From contig CAWGKQ010000007.1 in NCBI GenBank assembly GCA_963823245.1, positions 248,001 through 312,000 of the forward strand: a DNA stretch of 64,000 bases, given 5' to 3'. The translations under genes were made by a program, and so were the position numbers. The stretch comes from JAWVFM01 sp963823245 (GTDB lineage: Bacteria; Actinomycetota; Thermoleophilia; Solirubrobacterales; 70-9). Shown in pieces: positions 41,673 to 49,085 of this stretch (position 1 is the first letter of the stretch; the number at the start of each line of letters is the position of its first letter). A model generated the notes under the pieces. That model searched no databases, was not told where the DNA came from, and saw only the letters and a program-made list of their open reading frames with translations.

Positions 41673-43100
41673 CTAGATCGGGTACTGGCGCGGGCTTTCC
41701 TGGACCGTGATCCAGCGCAACTCCGTGAACTCCTCGAGCGCGGCCCGACCTCCGAAGCGCCCCCAGCCGCTCGCCTTGACGCCGCCGTACGGCATCTGCG
41801 GCTCGTCGTTCACGGTGGCGTCGTTGATGTGGCACATGCCGGTGTCGAGGCGGCGGGCGACGTCCATCGCCGCGTCCACGTCGGCGCTGAAGACCGCCGA
41901 CGAGAGCCCGTACTCGGTGTCATTGGCCACCCGCACCGCTTCGTCGACGCCGTCGACGGCCACGATCGCCACGACCGGCCCGAACGACTCCTCGGAGTAG
42001 ATCCGCATCTCGGGCGTCACGCCGGTCAGCACGGTGGGCTCGAAGCAGGCCCCGTCGGCCTTGCCGCCGGCGACCAGCTTCGCTCCCTTCGAAACGGCGT
42101 CCACCACCAGATCGCTCACGCGCCCGAGCGCGTCCTCGCTCACGAGCGGGCCGATCTGCGTGTCGGGCTCGCGCGGGTCGCCCAGCTTCAGCGAGCTGGC
42201 ACGCTCGCCCAGCCTTTGGGCGAACTCGTCCGCCACCGAGCGGTCAATGACGACCCGCTCGGTCGACATGCAGATCTGCCCCTGGTGCATGAACGCGCCG
42301 AAGTTGGCCGCCGCCACGGCGCGCTCGAGGTCGGCGTCGCGCAGCACGACCAGTGGCGCCTTCCCGCCCAGCTCGAGCAGCACGCGCTTGAGGTGCCGCG
42401 CGGCCTTCTCGGCGATGACGCGCCCGACGCGCGTCGAGCCCGTGAAGTTGATCCGCCTCACCGCCGGATGGGCGATCAGCTCATCGACCACGTCGGCGGC
42501 GTCCTTCGGGTCGTTTGTGACCAGGTTGATCACGCCGGCCGGCAGGCCCGCGTCCCCTAGCGCCTGCACGATCGCCCCGTGCGTGCGCGGACACACTTCA
42601 GACGCCTTCAGCACTACGGTGTTGCCGTATGCCAGCGGCGCGGCCACCGCGCGCGTGCCGAGCACGACGGGCGCGTTCCACGGGGCGATGCCCACGACCA
42701 CGCCGACCGGCTGGCGCACCGCCTTCGCCCGCTTGCCGGGGATGTGCGAGGGGATCTCCTCCTCCTCTGCGAGAGCGTCGGTCTGACCCGCGTAGTAGGC
42801 GAGCATCCCCGACGCGAGCTGCACGTTGAACATGCCCCAGCCGGAGGTCCCGCGCGTTTCCTCAGTAACGAGGGCCGCGATGTCGGCCTGGCGGTCCATC
42901 AGAAGCTCGGACGCGCGCTCGAGCAGCCTGCTCCGTTCGGCGGGCGCCGTCCCCGACCAGCGCGGGAACGCCCGCTCGGCCGCGTCCACCGCGGCACGGG
43001 CATTCGCGCGAGCCGCGGTCGCCGCAGTTCCCACGCGCTCGGCGGGGTGGCTTGCGCCCGCGTATGGAAACTCTTCAGTGTCCGTCAGGTGCTCGGTCAT
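41673..43100 (-). CDS. Aldehyde dehydrogenase (aromatic/vanillin-type)
   Basis: The 475-residue enzyme is intact. VVVGIAPWNAPVVLGTRAVA is the NAD-binding entry, FTGSTRVGRVIAEKAA the GxTxxG site, LLELGGKAPLVVLRDADLER holds the general-base Glu and QGQICMSTERVVIDRSVADE the nucleophilic Cys. NDEPQMPYGGVKASGWGRFG is the usual C-terminal motif. The overall pattern resembles vanillin/salicylaldehyde dehydrogenases. It is on the opposite strand to the SnoaL genes and its stop is only 12 bases from the tRNA-Val fragment. Confidence 0.92.
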   Translation of the reverse strand: MTEHLTDTEEFPYAGASHPAERVGTAATAARANARAAVDAAERAFPRWSGTAPAERSRLLERASELLMDRQADIAALVTEETRGTSGWGMFNVQLASGMLAYYAGQTDALAEEEEIPSHIPGKRAKAVRQPVGVVVGIAPWNAPVVLGTRAVAAPLAYGNTVVLKASEVCPRTHGAIVQALGDAGLPAGVINLVTNDPKDAADVVDELIAHPAVRRINFTGSTRVGRVIAEKAARHLKRVLLELGGKAPLVVLRDADLERAVAAANFGAFMHQGQICMSTERVVIDRSVADEFAQRLGERASSLKLGDPREPDTQIGPLVSEDALGRVSDLVVDAVSKGAKLVAGGKADGACFEPTVLTGVTPEMRIYSEESFGPVVAIVAVDGVDEAVRVANDTEYGLSSAVFSADVDAAMDVARRLDTGMCHINDATVNDEPQMPYGGVKASGWGRFGGRAALEEFTELRWITVQESPRQYPI

Positions 43101-43205
43101 TCGATTCCTCCGGCGTCATAGAACCTCGCGGCGGCTTGACATGATCGTGTCTGCGGCCAGTCTGTCTGAATTTGGGACCAGCTCCTGTCCTCCGCGGTCT
43201 CGCGA

Positions 43206-43211
43206 GATACT
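43206..43211 (+). promoter_or_regulatory. GATACT -10 box of SnoaL gene 43220
   Basis: GATACTGGCGGGCGATG has an 8-base gap to the ATG, one base shorter than in the other copies. Confidence 0.5.
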
Positions 43212-43219
43212 GGCGGGCG

Positions 43220-43621
43220 ATGTCGCGGGAGAACGTGGAGGTCGTCAAGGAGTTCACCCGACTCTTTGAGGAGGGGGACCGCGACGGGTGGCGTGACTAC
43301 TTCGCTCCAGACGTGGTGTGGGACACCTCCGCGAGTAGCTGGCCCTCGGCAGGCGTCTTTCACGGCCACCAGGGGGTCGAGCGGTTCTTCCGCGACTGGC
43401 TTGGGACGTGGGCGGGCTTCGAAATGGCAACGCGCGAGTACCTCGACGCAGGGGATTCAGTGGTGGTCGTCTTTCGCCAACGCGGCACGGGCCGGGAGAG
43501 CGGGGTTCAGATCGAGCGCGACTTCTTTGGCGTCTACGACCTGAGGGAATCGAAGGTCGTCCGCTTCCGCATGTTCGAGTCGCGCGAGGAAGCCCTCGAA
43601 GCCGCTGGGCTGCGGGAGTAG
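43220..43621 (+). CDS. SnoaL-like protein (133 aa)
   Basis: The start is MSRENVEVVKEFTRLFEEGD (CGG for CAG at codon 3). The core YFAPDVVWDTSASSWPSAGV, FHGHQGVERFFRDWLGTWAG and IERDFFGVYDLRESKVVRFR closely matches the copy at 28455, 15 kb away on the other strand; it ends EEALEAAGLRE. The two may derive from a duplication of the same gene. It is divergent from the aldehyde dehydrogenase. Confidence 0.85.
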   Translation: MSRENVEVVKEFTRLFEEGDRDGWRDYFAPDVVWDTSASSWPSAGVFHGHQGVERFFRDWLGTWAGFEMATREYLDAGDSVVVVFRQRGTGRESGVQIERDFFGVYDLRESKVVRFRMFESREEALEAAGLRE

Positions 43622-43624
43622 GCG

Positions 43625-43747
43625 ATGTCGCGGGAGAAGGTCGAGGTCTTCGATCCCCGCTCCCGTCACTTGTACTCAGATCAGGACCCGGCGAACGTGC
43701 TCATGGCCGTCGCCCTCTCGGCGCATCGGATCGCGGGCGAGCGCTAA
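43625..43747 (+). pseudogene. SnoaL 5' end fused to unrelated sequence
   Basis: Three bases after the previous stop, ATG 43625 encodes MSREKVEVFD, the SnoaL start, then PRSRHLYSDQDPANVLMAVA and LSAHRIAGER to TAA 43747, 40 residues with no SnoaL core. It is the start of a second tandem copy whose body has been lost or replaced. Confidence 0.55.
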
Positions 43748-43764
43748 CCCGGGCTGTCTGTGGG

Positions 43765-44904
43765 CTAACGGCGCGGTAAGCCGCCTCGCGGCGGGTCATT
43801 CCCTGCCTCGACGGACGACGCGGTCGAGCGCGCCATCATCGCGCCCGCTTCCCATTCGATCCGCGGAGCCTCGGGGCGGAAGGCGGAGCAGGTCTCCGCC
43901 CGGGTCTTAGCTGTGCGCCATCTCTCCCACCAGCTACACGCCGCCATGGCCGCCCCGGCGTACAACCAGCCGATCACCACGTCGAAGAAGTAGTGCTCGC
44001 CGGTCGCGATCAGCGTCAGCCCCATCGCCAGCGGATACAGCGGCAACAGCCATCGCAAGGGCGGGCGGACGCGGGCCCAGAGGAACATCGCGACCAGCGC
44101 GGCGAAGGCTGCGTGCAGCGAGGGAACGGCGGCGACCAGGTTGACGCTCGCCTGCCCCTCGGAGAAGAGCCCCGCGGTGCCGCCGCCGAGGACGAGCCAG
44201 CCGTCGGAGGTGGTGCGCTGGACGCCTAGCAGCATTCCCTCCTGCGCCGCCATCCACGGCGGCGCGGCTGGGAAGGCGACATAGGTGGCAAGCCCGGCGA
44301 GCGCGAGCAAGATCAGGCGCCTTCTGAAGCGCAGGAAAGCGAGTCTCTCGCGAGCCCACAGCACGCCCGCGACCGCGAACGGGACGATGAAGTACGAGGT
44401 GTAGATGAGCGTGAAGGCGACGTTCCACCAGCGGACGACCCCCGGCTTGTCGAGGTGATCCTGCAGCCATTGCGTCGGCGTCGTGCCGGAGAAGAGGAAG
44501 CGGTCGAAGTCGATCATCGGCTGCACGTGGACGCCGACCCCGAGCGAGTCGGCCGCACCGCGCGTGAAGTCGTAGGCGCTGAGCACCGCCGCCAGGGGCA
44601 GCCAGTCGAGGACGAGCCGGACGATCTGCTGCCGGTCGCGGCCGAGCGACGCGCAGGCGAGCGCGCCGCAGATCCAGGCAATCACCAGCTCGCGCTGAAC
44701 CGGGACCCCGTAACGAAGGGCCCAGGCGACCAGCGCCACGACGTAGAGCGCGAGGATGCAGCGTCGCACCGCCGCCCAGTGCGAAACGCGGAAGCGAGCT
44801 GCCCGTTCGGCCACGACGCGTGCCGGGTCCGTCGCGGTCACCGGGCCCCGGCTAGTGAAGTCGAGCGTCTCCTCGGCGGAGCCCGTGGCCGCCGACCGGC
44901 TCAA
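43765..44904 (-). CDS. PAP2-superfamily membrane phosphatase (inositolphosphotransferase-like)
   Basis: The 379-residue protein has about six membrane helices. Phosphatase motifs are AAVPSLHAAFAALVAMFLWA (PSLH) and LIATGEHYFFDVVIGWLYAG (GEHYxxD), the catalytic His and Asp of the PAP2_3/Aur1-like group. The large loop FDRFLFSGTTPTQWLQDHLD and the start RFRVSHWAAVRRCILALYVV also fit. It could dephosphorylate lipid phosphates or transfer a head group. The basic, Ser/Arg-rich C-terminus is cytoplasmic. Confidence 0.87.
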   Translation of the reverse strand: MSRSAATGSAEETLDFTSRGPVTATDPARVVAERAARFRVSHWAAVRRCILALYVVALVAWALRYGVPVQRELVIAWICGALACASLGRDRQQIVRLVLDWLPLAAVLSAYDFTRGAADSLGVGVHVQPMIDFDRFLFSGTTPTQWLQDHLDKPGVVRWWNVAFTLIYTSYFIVPFAVAGVLWARERLAFLRFRRRLILLALAGLATYVAFPAAPPWMAAQEGMLLGVQRTTSDGWLVLGGGTAGLFSEGQASVNLVAAVPSLHAAFAALVAMFLWARVRPPLRWLLPLYPLAMGLTLIATGEHYFFDVVIGWLYAGAAMAACSWWERWRTAKTRAETCSAFRPEAPRIEWEAGAMMARSTASSVEAGNDPPRGGLPRR

Positions 44905-45094
44905 CGGGACCTGCAGCCGGGAGCGGAGTCGGACCCGGGCGGAAAGCTAGCGACGACTCGGGTCAAGGTTGGCTCTGAAGCGCGGGCCGCGCTTCGCCTA
45001 TGACGGGCCATCTTTGAGCGACAGAACTGGCTTGACCGGCGGGTCCGGTCCTCGCCGCTTGACTTCCGGGCCAGCCCACCGTCATTGTGCCCCC

Positions 45095-45541
45095 ATGGAC
45101 TACCTGAGCCTTGCCGACCGCTCCTGGCCCGTCCTGCGGCGGGTGATGGGCCTTCACGCCGTCGTCTACCGCGCCACGCACGGGCTGGTCGGCCACCGCA
45201 TTCCGGGCGGCCCCTCGATGCTCCTGCTCGAGCACGTTGGGGCGAAGAGCGGCGTCAAGCGCACCTCCCCACTCGTCTACTTCGAGGACGGACCGAACCT
45301 CATCATCGTCGCCTCCAAGGGCGGTCATCCGAGGCATCCGGGCTGGTTCCACAACCTCCGCGCCAACCCGGAGACGACCGTTCAGGTGGGCTCGGAGCGG
45401 CGTCCTGTCCGAGCCCGGGTCGCGACGCCCGAGGAGCGCCAGCGCCTGTGGCCGCGGGCGGTTAAGACCTATGGCGGCTACGCCGACTACCAACGGCGCA
45501 CCGACCGCCAGATTCCCCTCGTCATCCTCGAGCCGCGCTGA
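45095..45541 (+). CDS. Nitroreductase/deazaflavin (F420)-dependent oxidoreductase
   Basis: The 148-residue protein MDYLSLADRSWPVLRRVMGL carries LLEHVGAKSGVKRTSPLVYF, LIIVASKGGHPRHPGWFHNL, RANPETTVQVGS and GYADYQRRTDRQIPLVILEP. Motifs follow the Ddn family exactly, and the length is typical. It is a second, divergent member beside the gene at 14917. It lies 57 bases before tRNA-Ser fragment 3. Confidence 0.9.
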   Translation: MDYLSLADRSWPVLRRVMGLHAVVYRATHGLVGHRIPGGPSMLLLEHVGAKSGVKRTSPLVYFEDGPNLIIVASKGGHPRHPGWFHNLRANPETTVQVGSERRPVRARVATPEERQRLWPRAVKTYGGYADYQRRTDRQIPLVILEPR

Positions 45542-45597
45542 TCCGACGGCTCGCGGTGACAGATCCCGCCAGTGGGCAAGTCTGGATGGTGAAGCGG

Positions 45598-45656
45598 TCT
45601 GGAACACCGTTTCGGGCCATTTCGGTCCGACGAGGGTTCGAATCCTCCCCCTCCGC
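45598..45656 (+). repeat. tRNA-Ser 3' half, copy 3
   Basis: GCGGTCT precedes GGAACACCGTTTCGGGCCAT, then the T-arm CGAGGGTTCGAATCCTCC and CCCTCCGC. One C is missing in the T-arm compared with copies 2 and 4. A few bases of the anticodon 5' stem (GCGGT) are kept, so this copy reaches slightly further than the others. Confidence 0.78.
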
Positions 45657-45689
45657 TAGCAAGCCAAAACCGGGCGATTTGCAGGGCGT

Positions 45690-45785
45690 TTGAGAGGCGC
45701 TTTGGCGCCTGGCTCGCCAGCCAGTATTTCCGCTCGAAGCGGCCAGAAACTGGCGCAAACTGGCGCGCAGCTGGCGCGCACTCTG
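45690..45785. repeat. Cluster of short direct and inverted repeats after tRNA-Ser fragment 3
   Basis: AGGCGCTTTGGCGCCT forms a hairpin near 45695, and AAACTGGCGC recurs twice in succession followed by CAGCTGGCGCGCA at about 45746-45780. Such iterated words near a tRNA attachment site resemble arm-type recombinase sites or an origin-like array. No gene occupies this stretch. Confidence 0.5.
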
Positions 45786-45807
45786 AATCGCGGATCCCGG
45801 CCTCCAG

Positions 45808-46083
45808 CTAGCTCTTGACGATGTTGTGGATCTCGATGAAGGTCGGTTCTCCGGGGTCGATTCCGACCTCGTTGAGGACCGGCATCATGCGCTCGCCGAA
45901 GGCTTCGAACTGCTCTTGCGAGTCCCAGATCTCGCTCACGTGAAGGGTCCCGTTCGCGCTGAAGCAGACGTGGTAATCGATGCCATCAGGCGGCCAGTTG
46001 CCCTGGGCCTCAAGCTTGCCGACGGCCTCGTCGTACTGCGCAGCGGTCAGCGCCGAGGGGGTCCAGCGGACCAACATGCTCAT
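45808..46083 (-). CDS. Dimeric alpha/beta-barrel (ABM-like) protein
   Basis: MSMLVRWTPSALTAAQYDEA, VGKLEAQGNWPPDGIDYHVC, FSANGTLHVSEIWDSQEQFE and AFGERMMPVLNEVGIDPGEP make a 91-residue ferredoxin-like barrel subunit. HVSEIWDSQEQFEAF aligns with VVDVWESRADFDRFM of the gene at 32344. Function unknown; related proteins are oxygenases or ligand-binding dimers. It follows tRNA-Ser fragment 3. Confidence 0.75.
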   Translation of the reverse strand: MSMLVRWTPSALTAAQYDEAVGKLEAQGNWPPDGIDYHVCFSANGTLHVSEIWDSQEQFEAFGERMMPVLNEVGIDPGEPTFIEIHNIVKS

Positions 46084-46201
46084 AGCTCCTCCTGGGTATG
46101 GGTTCCCCGCGACTCTATCTCGCGATCGGCCCAGCCGCCAAAGTCGGGCAGCTGCGGTTGGCTCTTAGCAGCGAATTGAAGACGCGGCCGTAGCAAGCGG
46201 C

Positions 46202-46558
46202 TCAGCTTTTCGTCGTCGATGAACGCAGGGCATAGCCACCGCCGCGACGCTTGCTGATCTTGCCCGCCTTATGCAAGCGTCGGGCGAGACCGTAGACCTG
46301 GTTGGGGGCAACGCCCATCGACTTAGCGGCCTCCGAGACCTTGGCGCCCGGATGCTTCTCGAGGTAGCTGAGGAACTGCGCTTCTCGCTGCCCGCGAGGG
46401 GCACGCTTGGTCGTCTTCCCGCTGCGACTGGGACTCGACCCGTCTCGAGAGCTACTGGCAATTCCAGCGAGCGCCTTACGAAGCCGCGCCGCTTCGCTTT
46501 CTAGTTCGCGTAGGCGATTCTCGATCGACTTTCGCGCCTGCTCTAGAACGTCGCTCAT
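46202..46558 (-). CDS. Coiled-coil plus winged-helix DNA-binding protein
   Basis: The 118-residue protein begins with a coiled coil, MSDVLEQARKSIENRLRELE and SEAARLRKALAGIASS, then a Ser/Lys linker and a winged helix REAQFLSYLEKHPGAKVSEA, AKSMGVAPNQVYGLARRLHK with wing ISKRRGGGYAL. This architecture is frequent in Thermoleophilia and suggests a small dimeric regulator. No target is evident. Confidence 0.75.
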   Translation of the reverse strand: MSDVLEQARKSIENRLRELESEAARLRKALAGIASSSRDGSSPSRSGKTTKRAPRGQREAQFLSYLEKHPGAKVSEAAKSMGVAPNQVYGLARRLHKAGKISKRRGGGYALRSSTTKS

Positions 46559-46869
46559 GTCTAGTGTTCCCTTCGTTGAGGCTCTGAGGGCCGCTTGTGG
46601 GTAGTGCCTCGGTTTCCCTTCGGTGGAAGGTCAAACACGCGCCCTAAGCGCACAAGCCAAGGCAGATGATGGCTTACGGGCCAGCTCGCGCGGTTTCGAG
46701 GCGAGATCAACCTTCCGAGACTGTGATCGCGCCCCCGGGTGGACGCGCTCTGCACGTGCGTCTGCGACCGAGTCGACCCCAGGCTGCGATCGCCGACGAC
46801 GGCGACGTCGGGCCGCATTGGCTTGCCCATGCGGCATTTGTTTGGCCCGATTCCCGTGGGAGACGAGCG
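46559..46869. other. Gene-free stretch containing dispersed repeat copy C
   Basis: No intact gene is visible. From about 46640 the sequence TAAGCGCACAA and, further on, AGCTCGCGCGG and CGAGGCGAGATCAACCTTCC (46697-46716) correspond in order to the 3' end and downstream flank of the zinc-ribbon gene (47025-47105). It is a decayed partial copy of that unit. Confidence 0.5.
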
Positions 46870-47073
46870 GTGAGGGTTTGCATCATCTGCGGAGAACCGC
46901 TTGAGGGAATGCGGTCCGATGCGCGCTACTGCTCTGGGGCCCATCGCGCGGAGGCGTCTCGTCTCAGAGCGATTCTCAGCGGCCGAGGAAGTGGTCCCTA
47001 CCGATCTGTCGCCGAAAGGCTCGAGGCTCGCCGTAAGCGCACAAATCGATCAGATCATCGCTCTAAGGACTAG
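46870..47073 (+). CDS. Small zinc-ribbon protein
   Basis: GTG 46870 gives 67 residues: MRVCIICGEPLEGMRSDARY, CSGAHRAEASRLRAILSGRG and a basic tail ending RKRTNRSDHRSKD. Two CxxC-like pairs (CIIC and a later C...H) form a treble-clef zinc site common in small phage and mobile-element proteins. It probably binds nucleic acid. Its 3' end and flank are repeated at 46640 and partly at 36742. Confidence 0.65.
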   Translation: MRVCIICGEPLEGMRSDARYCSGAHRAEASRLRAILSGRGSGPYRSVAERLEARRKRTNRSDHRSKD

Positions 47074-47085
47074 CTCGCGAGCGCT

Positions 47086-47147
47086 CGAGGCGGGATCAAC
47101 CTCCCCGTAAGCCGGTTGAGCCTCATTTCTTAGATCCTCCGGCCTTG
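47086..47147. repeat. Dispersed repeat, copy B
   Basis: This block shares GGATCAACCTCCCC, GAGCCTCATTTCT and AGATCCTCCGGC with 36742-36803. Minus-strand reading gives GGAGGATCTAAGAAATGAGG and an 18-codon frame MRLNRLTGRLIPPRALAS. A minus-strand frame ending AVKAGGSKK stops at the same ATGA. The remaining 47148-47601 shows no gene. Confidence 0.55.
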
Positions 47148-47601
47148 ACCGCTCGACCCGAACTACCTCCAGGTCCCCGGCGCCTGTGCGCCCCTGAGTC
47201 GCCGCTGGCTGTTGGCGGTCTAATGGCGCGCACCGATCTAGAGGAGGTCGGAGAGTTCGCAGTCGGGGAGCCGGTCCAACCCTCGGTCCGAGCCAAACGT
47301 CGGTCCGTGGGGCCCTGAGCGCGGGTCGCTGCGTTCAACTCGAGCGCTCGGCCGCCACCGCGCCAACACTCCGAGGGTGCGAGGCGGAGAGGCAGACACC
47401 TCGTACCCGATACGCCTCCTTCACGCGAAAGCAGGCGTGCGATCGAAGCCGCGAGCAAAGGGTCCTGACGCGGCGCGAGGATCTCGGCCTCGCTCGGGAG
47501 CCTCGTCGATCAGGTGCAGCGTCTGTCACCCGCCGACCGTCGTCCACCACGCCTACTCGTTATGGTCGCCTGGTACTGAAACTGAGGTCAGGAGGACCGC
47601 C

Positions 47602-47967
47602 GTGGCAGAGCTAGCTGGGAAGCGTTTCGAGGGCCCGGACGAGGTTCGGGAGTTCACCGATGGCAAGGGTCGCGTCGAGCTCGTCGACCTGAACGGCCAC
47701 GCGGTCGGGCGTGGGACCTTCGAGCCCGGCTGGCGCTGGTCCGAGCACGTGAAGCCGATTGCCGGCACCGACTCCTGCCAGGTCGAGCACATCGGCTACG
47801 TGCTCGAGGGCCGAATGGCGCTGAAGATGGATGACGGCACCGAGCGCGAGTTCGGTCCCGGCGACGCGTTCCACATGCCGCCCGGCCACGATGCGTGGAT
47901 CGTCGGCGATGAGGCCTGCGTCATCCTCGACTTCGGGGGCCTGAAGGGCTACGCGCAGGCGGGCTGA
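47602..47967 (+). CDS. Cupin-domain protein
   Basis: GTG 47602 follows GGAGGACCGCC and encodes 121 residues. RFEGPDEVREFTDGKGRVEL leads into the barrel: RGTFEPGWRWSEHVKPIAGT, CQVEHIGYVLEGRMALKMDD (motif 1, with His/Glu-type ligands) and GDAFHMPPGHDAWIVGDEAC (motif 2, GH). It likely binds a metal and could be a sensor-like or dioxygenase-like protein. It differs clearly from the cupin at 31804. Confidence 0.83.
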   Translation: MAELAGKRFEGPDEVREFTDGKGRVELVDLNGHAVGRGTFEPGWRWSEHVKPIAGTDSCQVEHIGYVLEGRMALKMDDGTEREFGPGDAFHMPPGHDAWIVGDEACVILDFGGLKGYAQAG

Positions 47968-48185
47968 CGCTCGCCGGTCCGCTAGTTGCGGAATCCGCTC
48001 GCACATATATCTCCGAGGCCCCGGAAGCCGTCGATATCCGCCGGTACTTAGGCAGCCAGGGTACAGGTCGGCCGGCCCGATCACGGCAGCTGCAGCTGGA
48101 CTAGGCGACTCCCTGCGAAGTTGCCGCCACCGTCGACGTGCTCGATCCGCCATGAGCCAACCGGCCAGCATTTCGAGGGCGTAAG

Positions 48186-48566
48186 GTGGGTTCGGTGGAC
48201 GAAGGCCTTCCGATCGCCTACGAAGTGCTGGAGGAAGGCATTGCGGTGTACGCATCCGGCGGCGAGCAGGTCGGGACGATCTACCACGTCGTGGCGGCTC
48301 CCGCGGAGGACATCTTTCACGGAATCGTGATGAACGACGGGGGACACCGGCGCTTCGTGCCCGCCGACCAGGTCGCATCGCTGCACGAGCGGGGGGTGGA
48401 TCTTCGTATTGACGCCGCAGCGGTCGCGGCGCTCCCCGAGCCGCACGGCGGTGCACCGGCCTGGCGCGAGCGCGACCCAGGTGTCAAGCCAAGCCGCTGG
48501 GCCCACATCCTCGACAGGCTGAGCGGCGCCGACTCGCGCCGGCGCGACTGGAGCGAGGAAGACTAG
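48186..48566 (+). CDS. PRC-barrel/DUF2171-like protein
   Basis: GTG 48186 gives a 126-residue protein with LEEGIAVYASGGEQVGTIYH, VVAAPAEDIFHGIVMNDGGH and RFVPADQVASLHERGVDLRI, the strand order of PRC-barrel-like domains, followed by a polar tail ending RRRDWSEED. Similar proteins in Actinobacteria are small and uncharacterised. It ends 98 bases before tRNA-Ser fragment 4. Confidence 0.65.
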   Translation: MGSVDEGLPIAYEVLEEGIAVYASGGEQVGTIYHVVAAPAEDIFHGIVMNDGGHRRFVPADQVASLHERGVDLRIDAAAVAALPEPHGGAPAWRERDPGVKPSRWAHILDRLSGADSRRRDWSEED

Positions 48567-48664
48567 AAAGCGGACCGAGTACCGCGTCCTCGCGCAATGC
48601 ACGAGGCGGACGACGGGCGACTCAGTGCTCGAGGAGTCGCCCGCGGAAGCCTCTTGGTCCCGAG

Positions 48665-48722
48665 TCTCGAAAACCGTTTCGGGCCATTTCGGTCCGACGA
48701 GGGTTCGAATCCCTCCCCCTCT
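48665..48722 (+). repeat. tRNA-Ser 3' half, copy 4
   Basis: TCTCGAAAACCGTTTCGGGC begins the copy, with a complete variable arm, T-arm GAGGGTTCGAATCCCTC and acceptor CCCCTC, then CTTCG instead of CCGC. The similarity stops at this point, which marks a junction. It is 3.07 kb from copy 3 on the same strand. Confidence 0.8.
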
Positions 48723-48723
48723 T

Positions 48724-48912
48724 CGCAAAGACGTCGCCCGACGCCTAGGTGTCTCCCAAGCGAGGGCGGGTCAGATCGTCAACATGCTGGTCGACGACGA
48801 GCTCGTCGTGGACAACGCAGGGCGCTTGGTGCTCGCCGACGATCGCGGCCCGGGCGGTTTGCTAGACGGGCTCGGAATCGAGATCAACTCGGGGGAGGCA
48901 GACATCCGGTGA
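48724..48912 (+). pseudogene. HTH-protein fragment joined to tRNA-Ser copy 4
   Basis: Directly after the tRNA fragment the frame reads RKDVARRLGVSQARAGQIVN and MLVDDELVVDNAGRLVLADD, a winged helix-turn-helix, to TGA 48912. The N-terminus it would need is replaced by tRNA sequence, whose read-through gives the meaningless VSGHFGPTRVRIPPPL. The gene was probably cut by the recombination that placed the tRNA end here. Confidence 0.6.
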
Positions 48913-49085
48913 GCGAGGTGGTCGAGCTCGGTTGTCTGAGGGTGCCCGGAGTCGATGGCATGCCGCCGACGAACGGTGCTCTGGTGGATCCCAAGCCAAC
49001 GGAGGACCGACCGTGCCCGGTGGCGTCCAAGCAGCGGACCCACCGGTCAGAGGCTGCTGCGACGCTCCCGCGCGCGGCACGTTCG

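Noticed and set aside
48625..48722. Conserved peptide VSGHFGPTRVRIPPP seen in several short frames
   Set aside because: It is the translation of the tRNA-Ser 3' half, not a protein domain.
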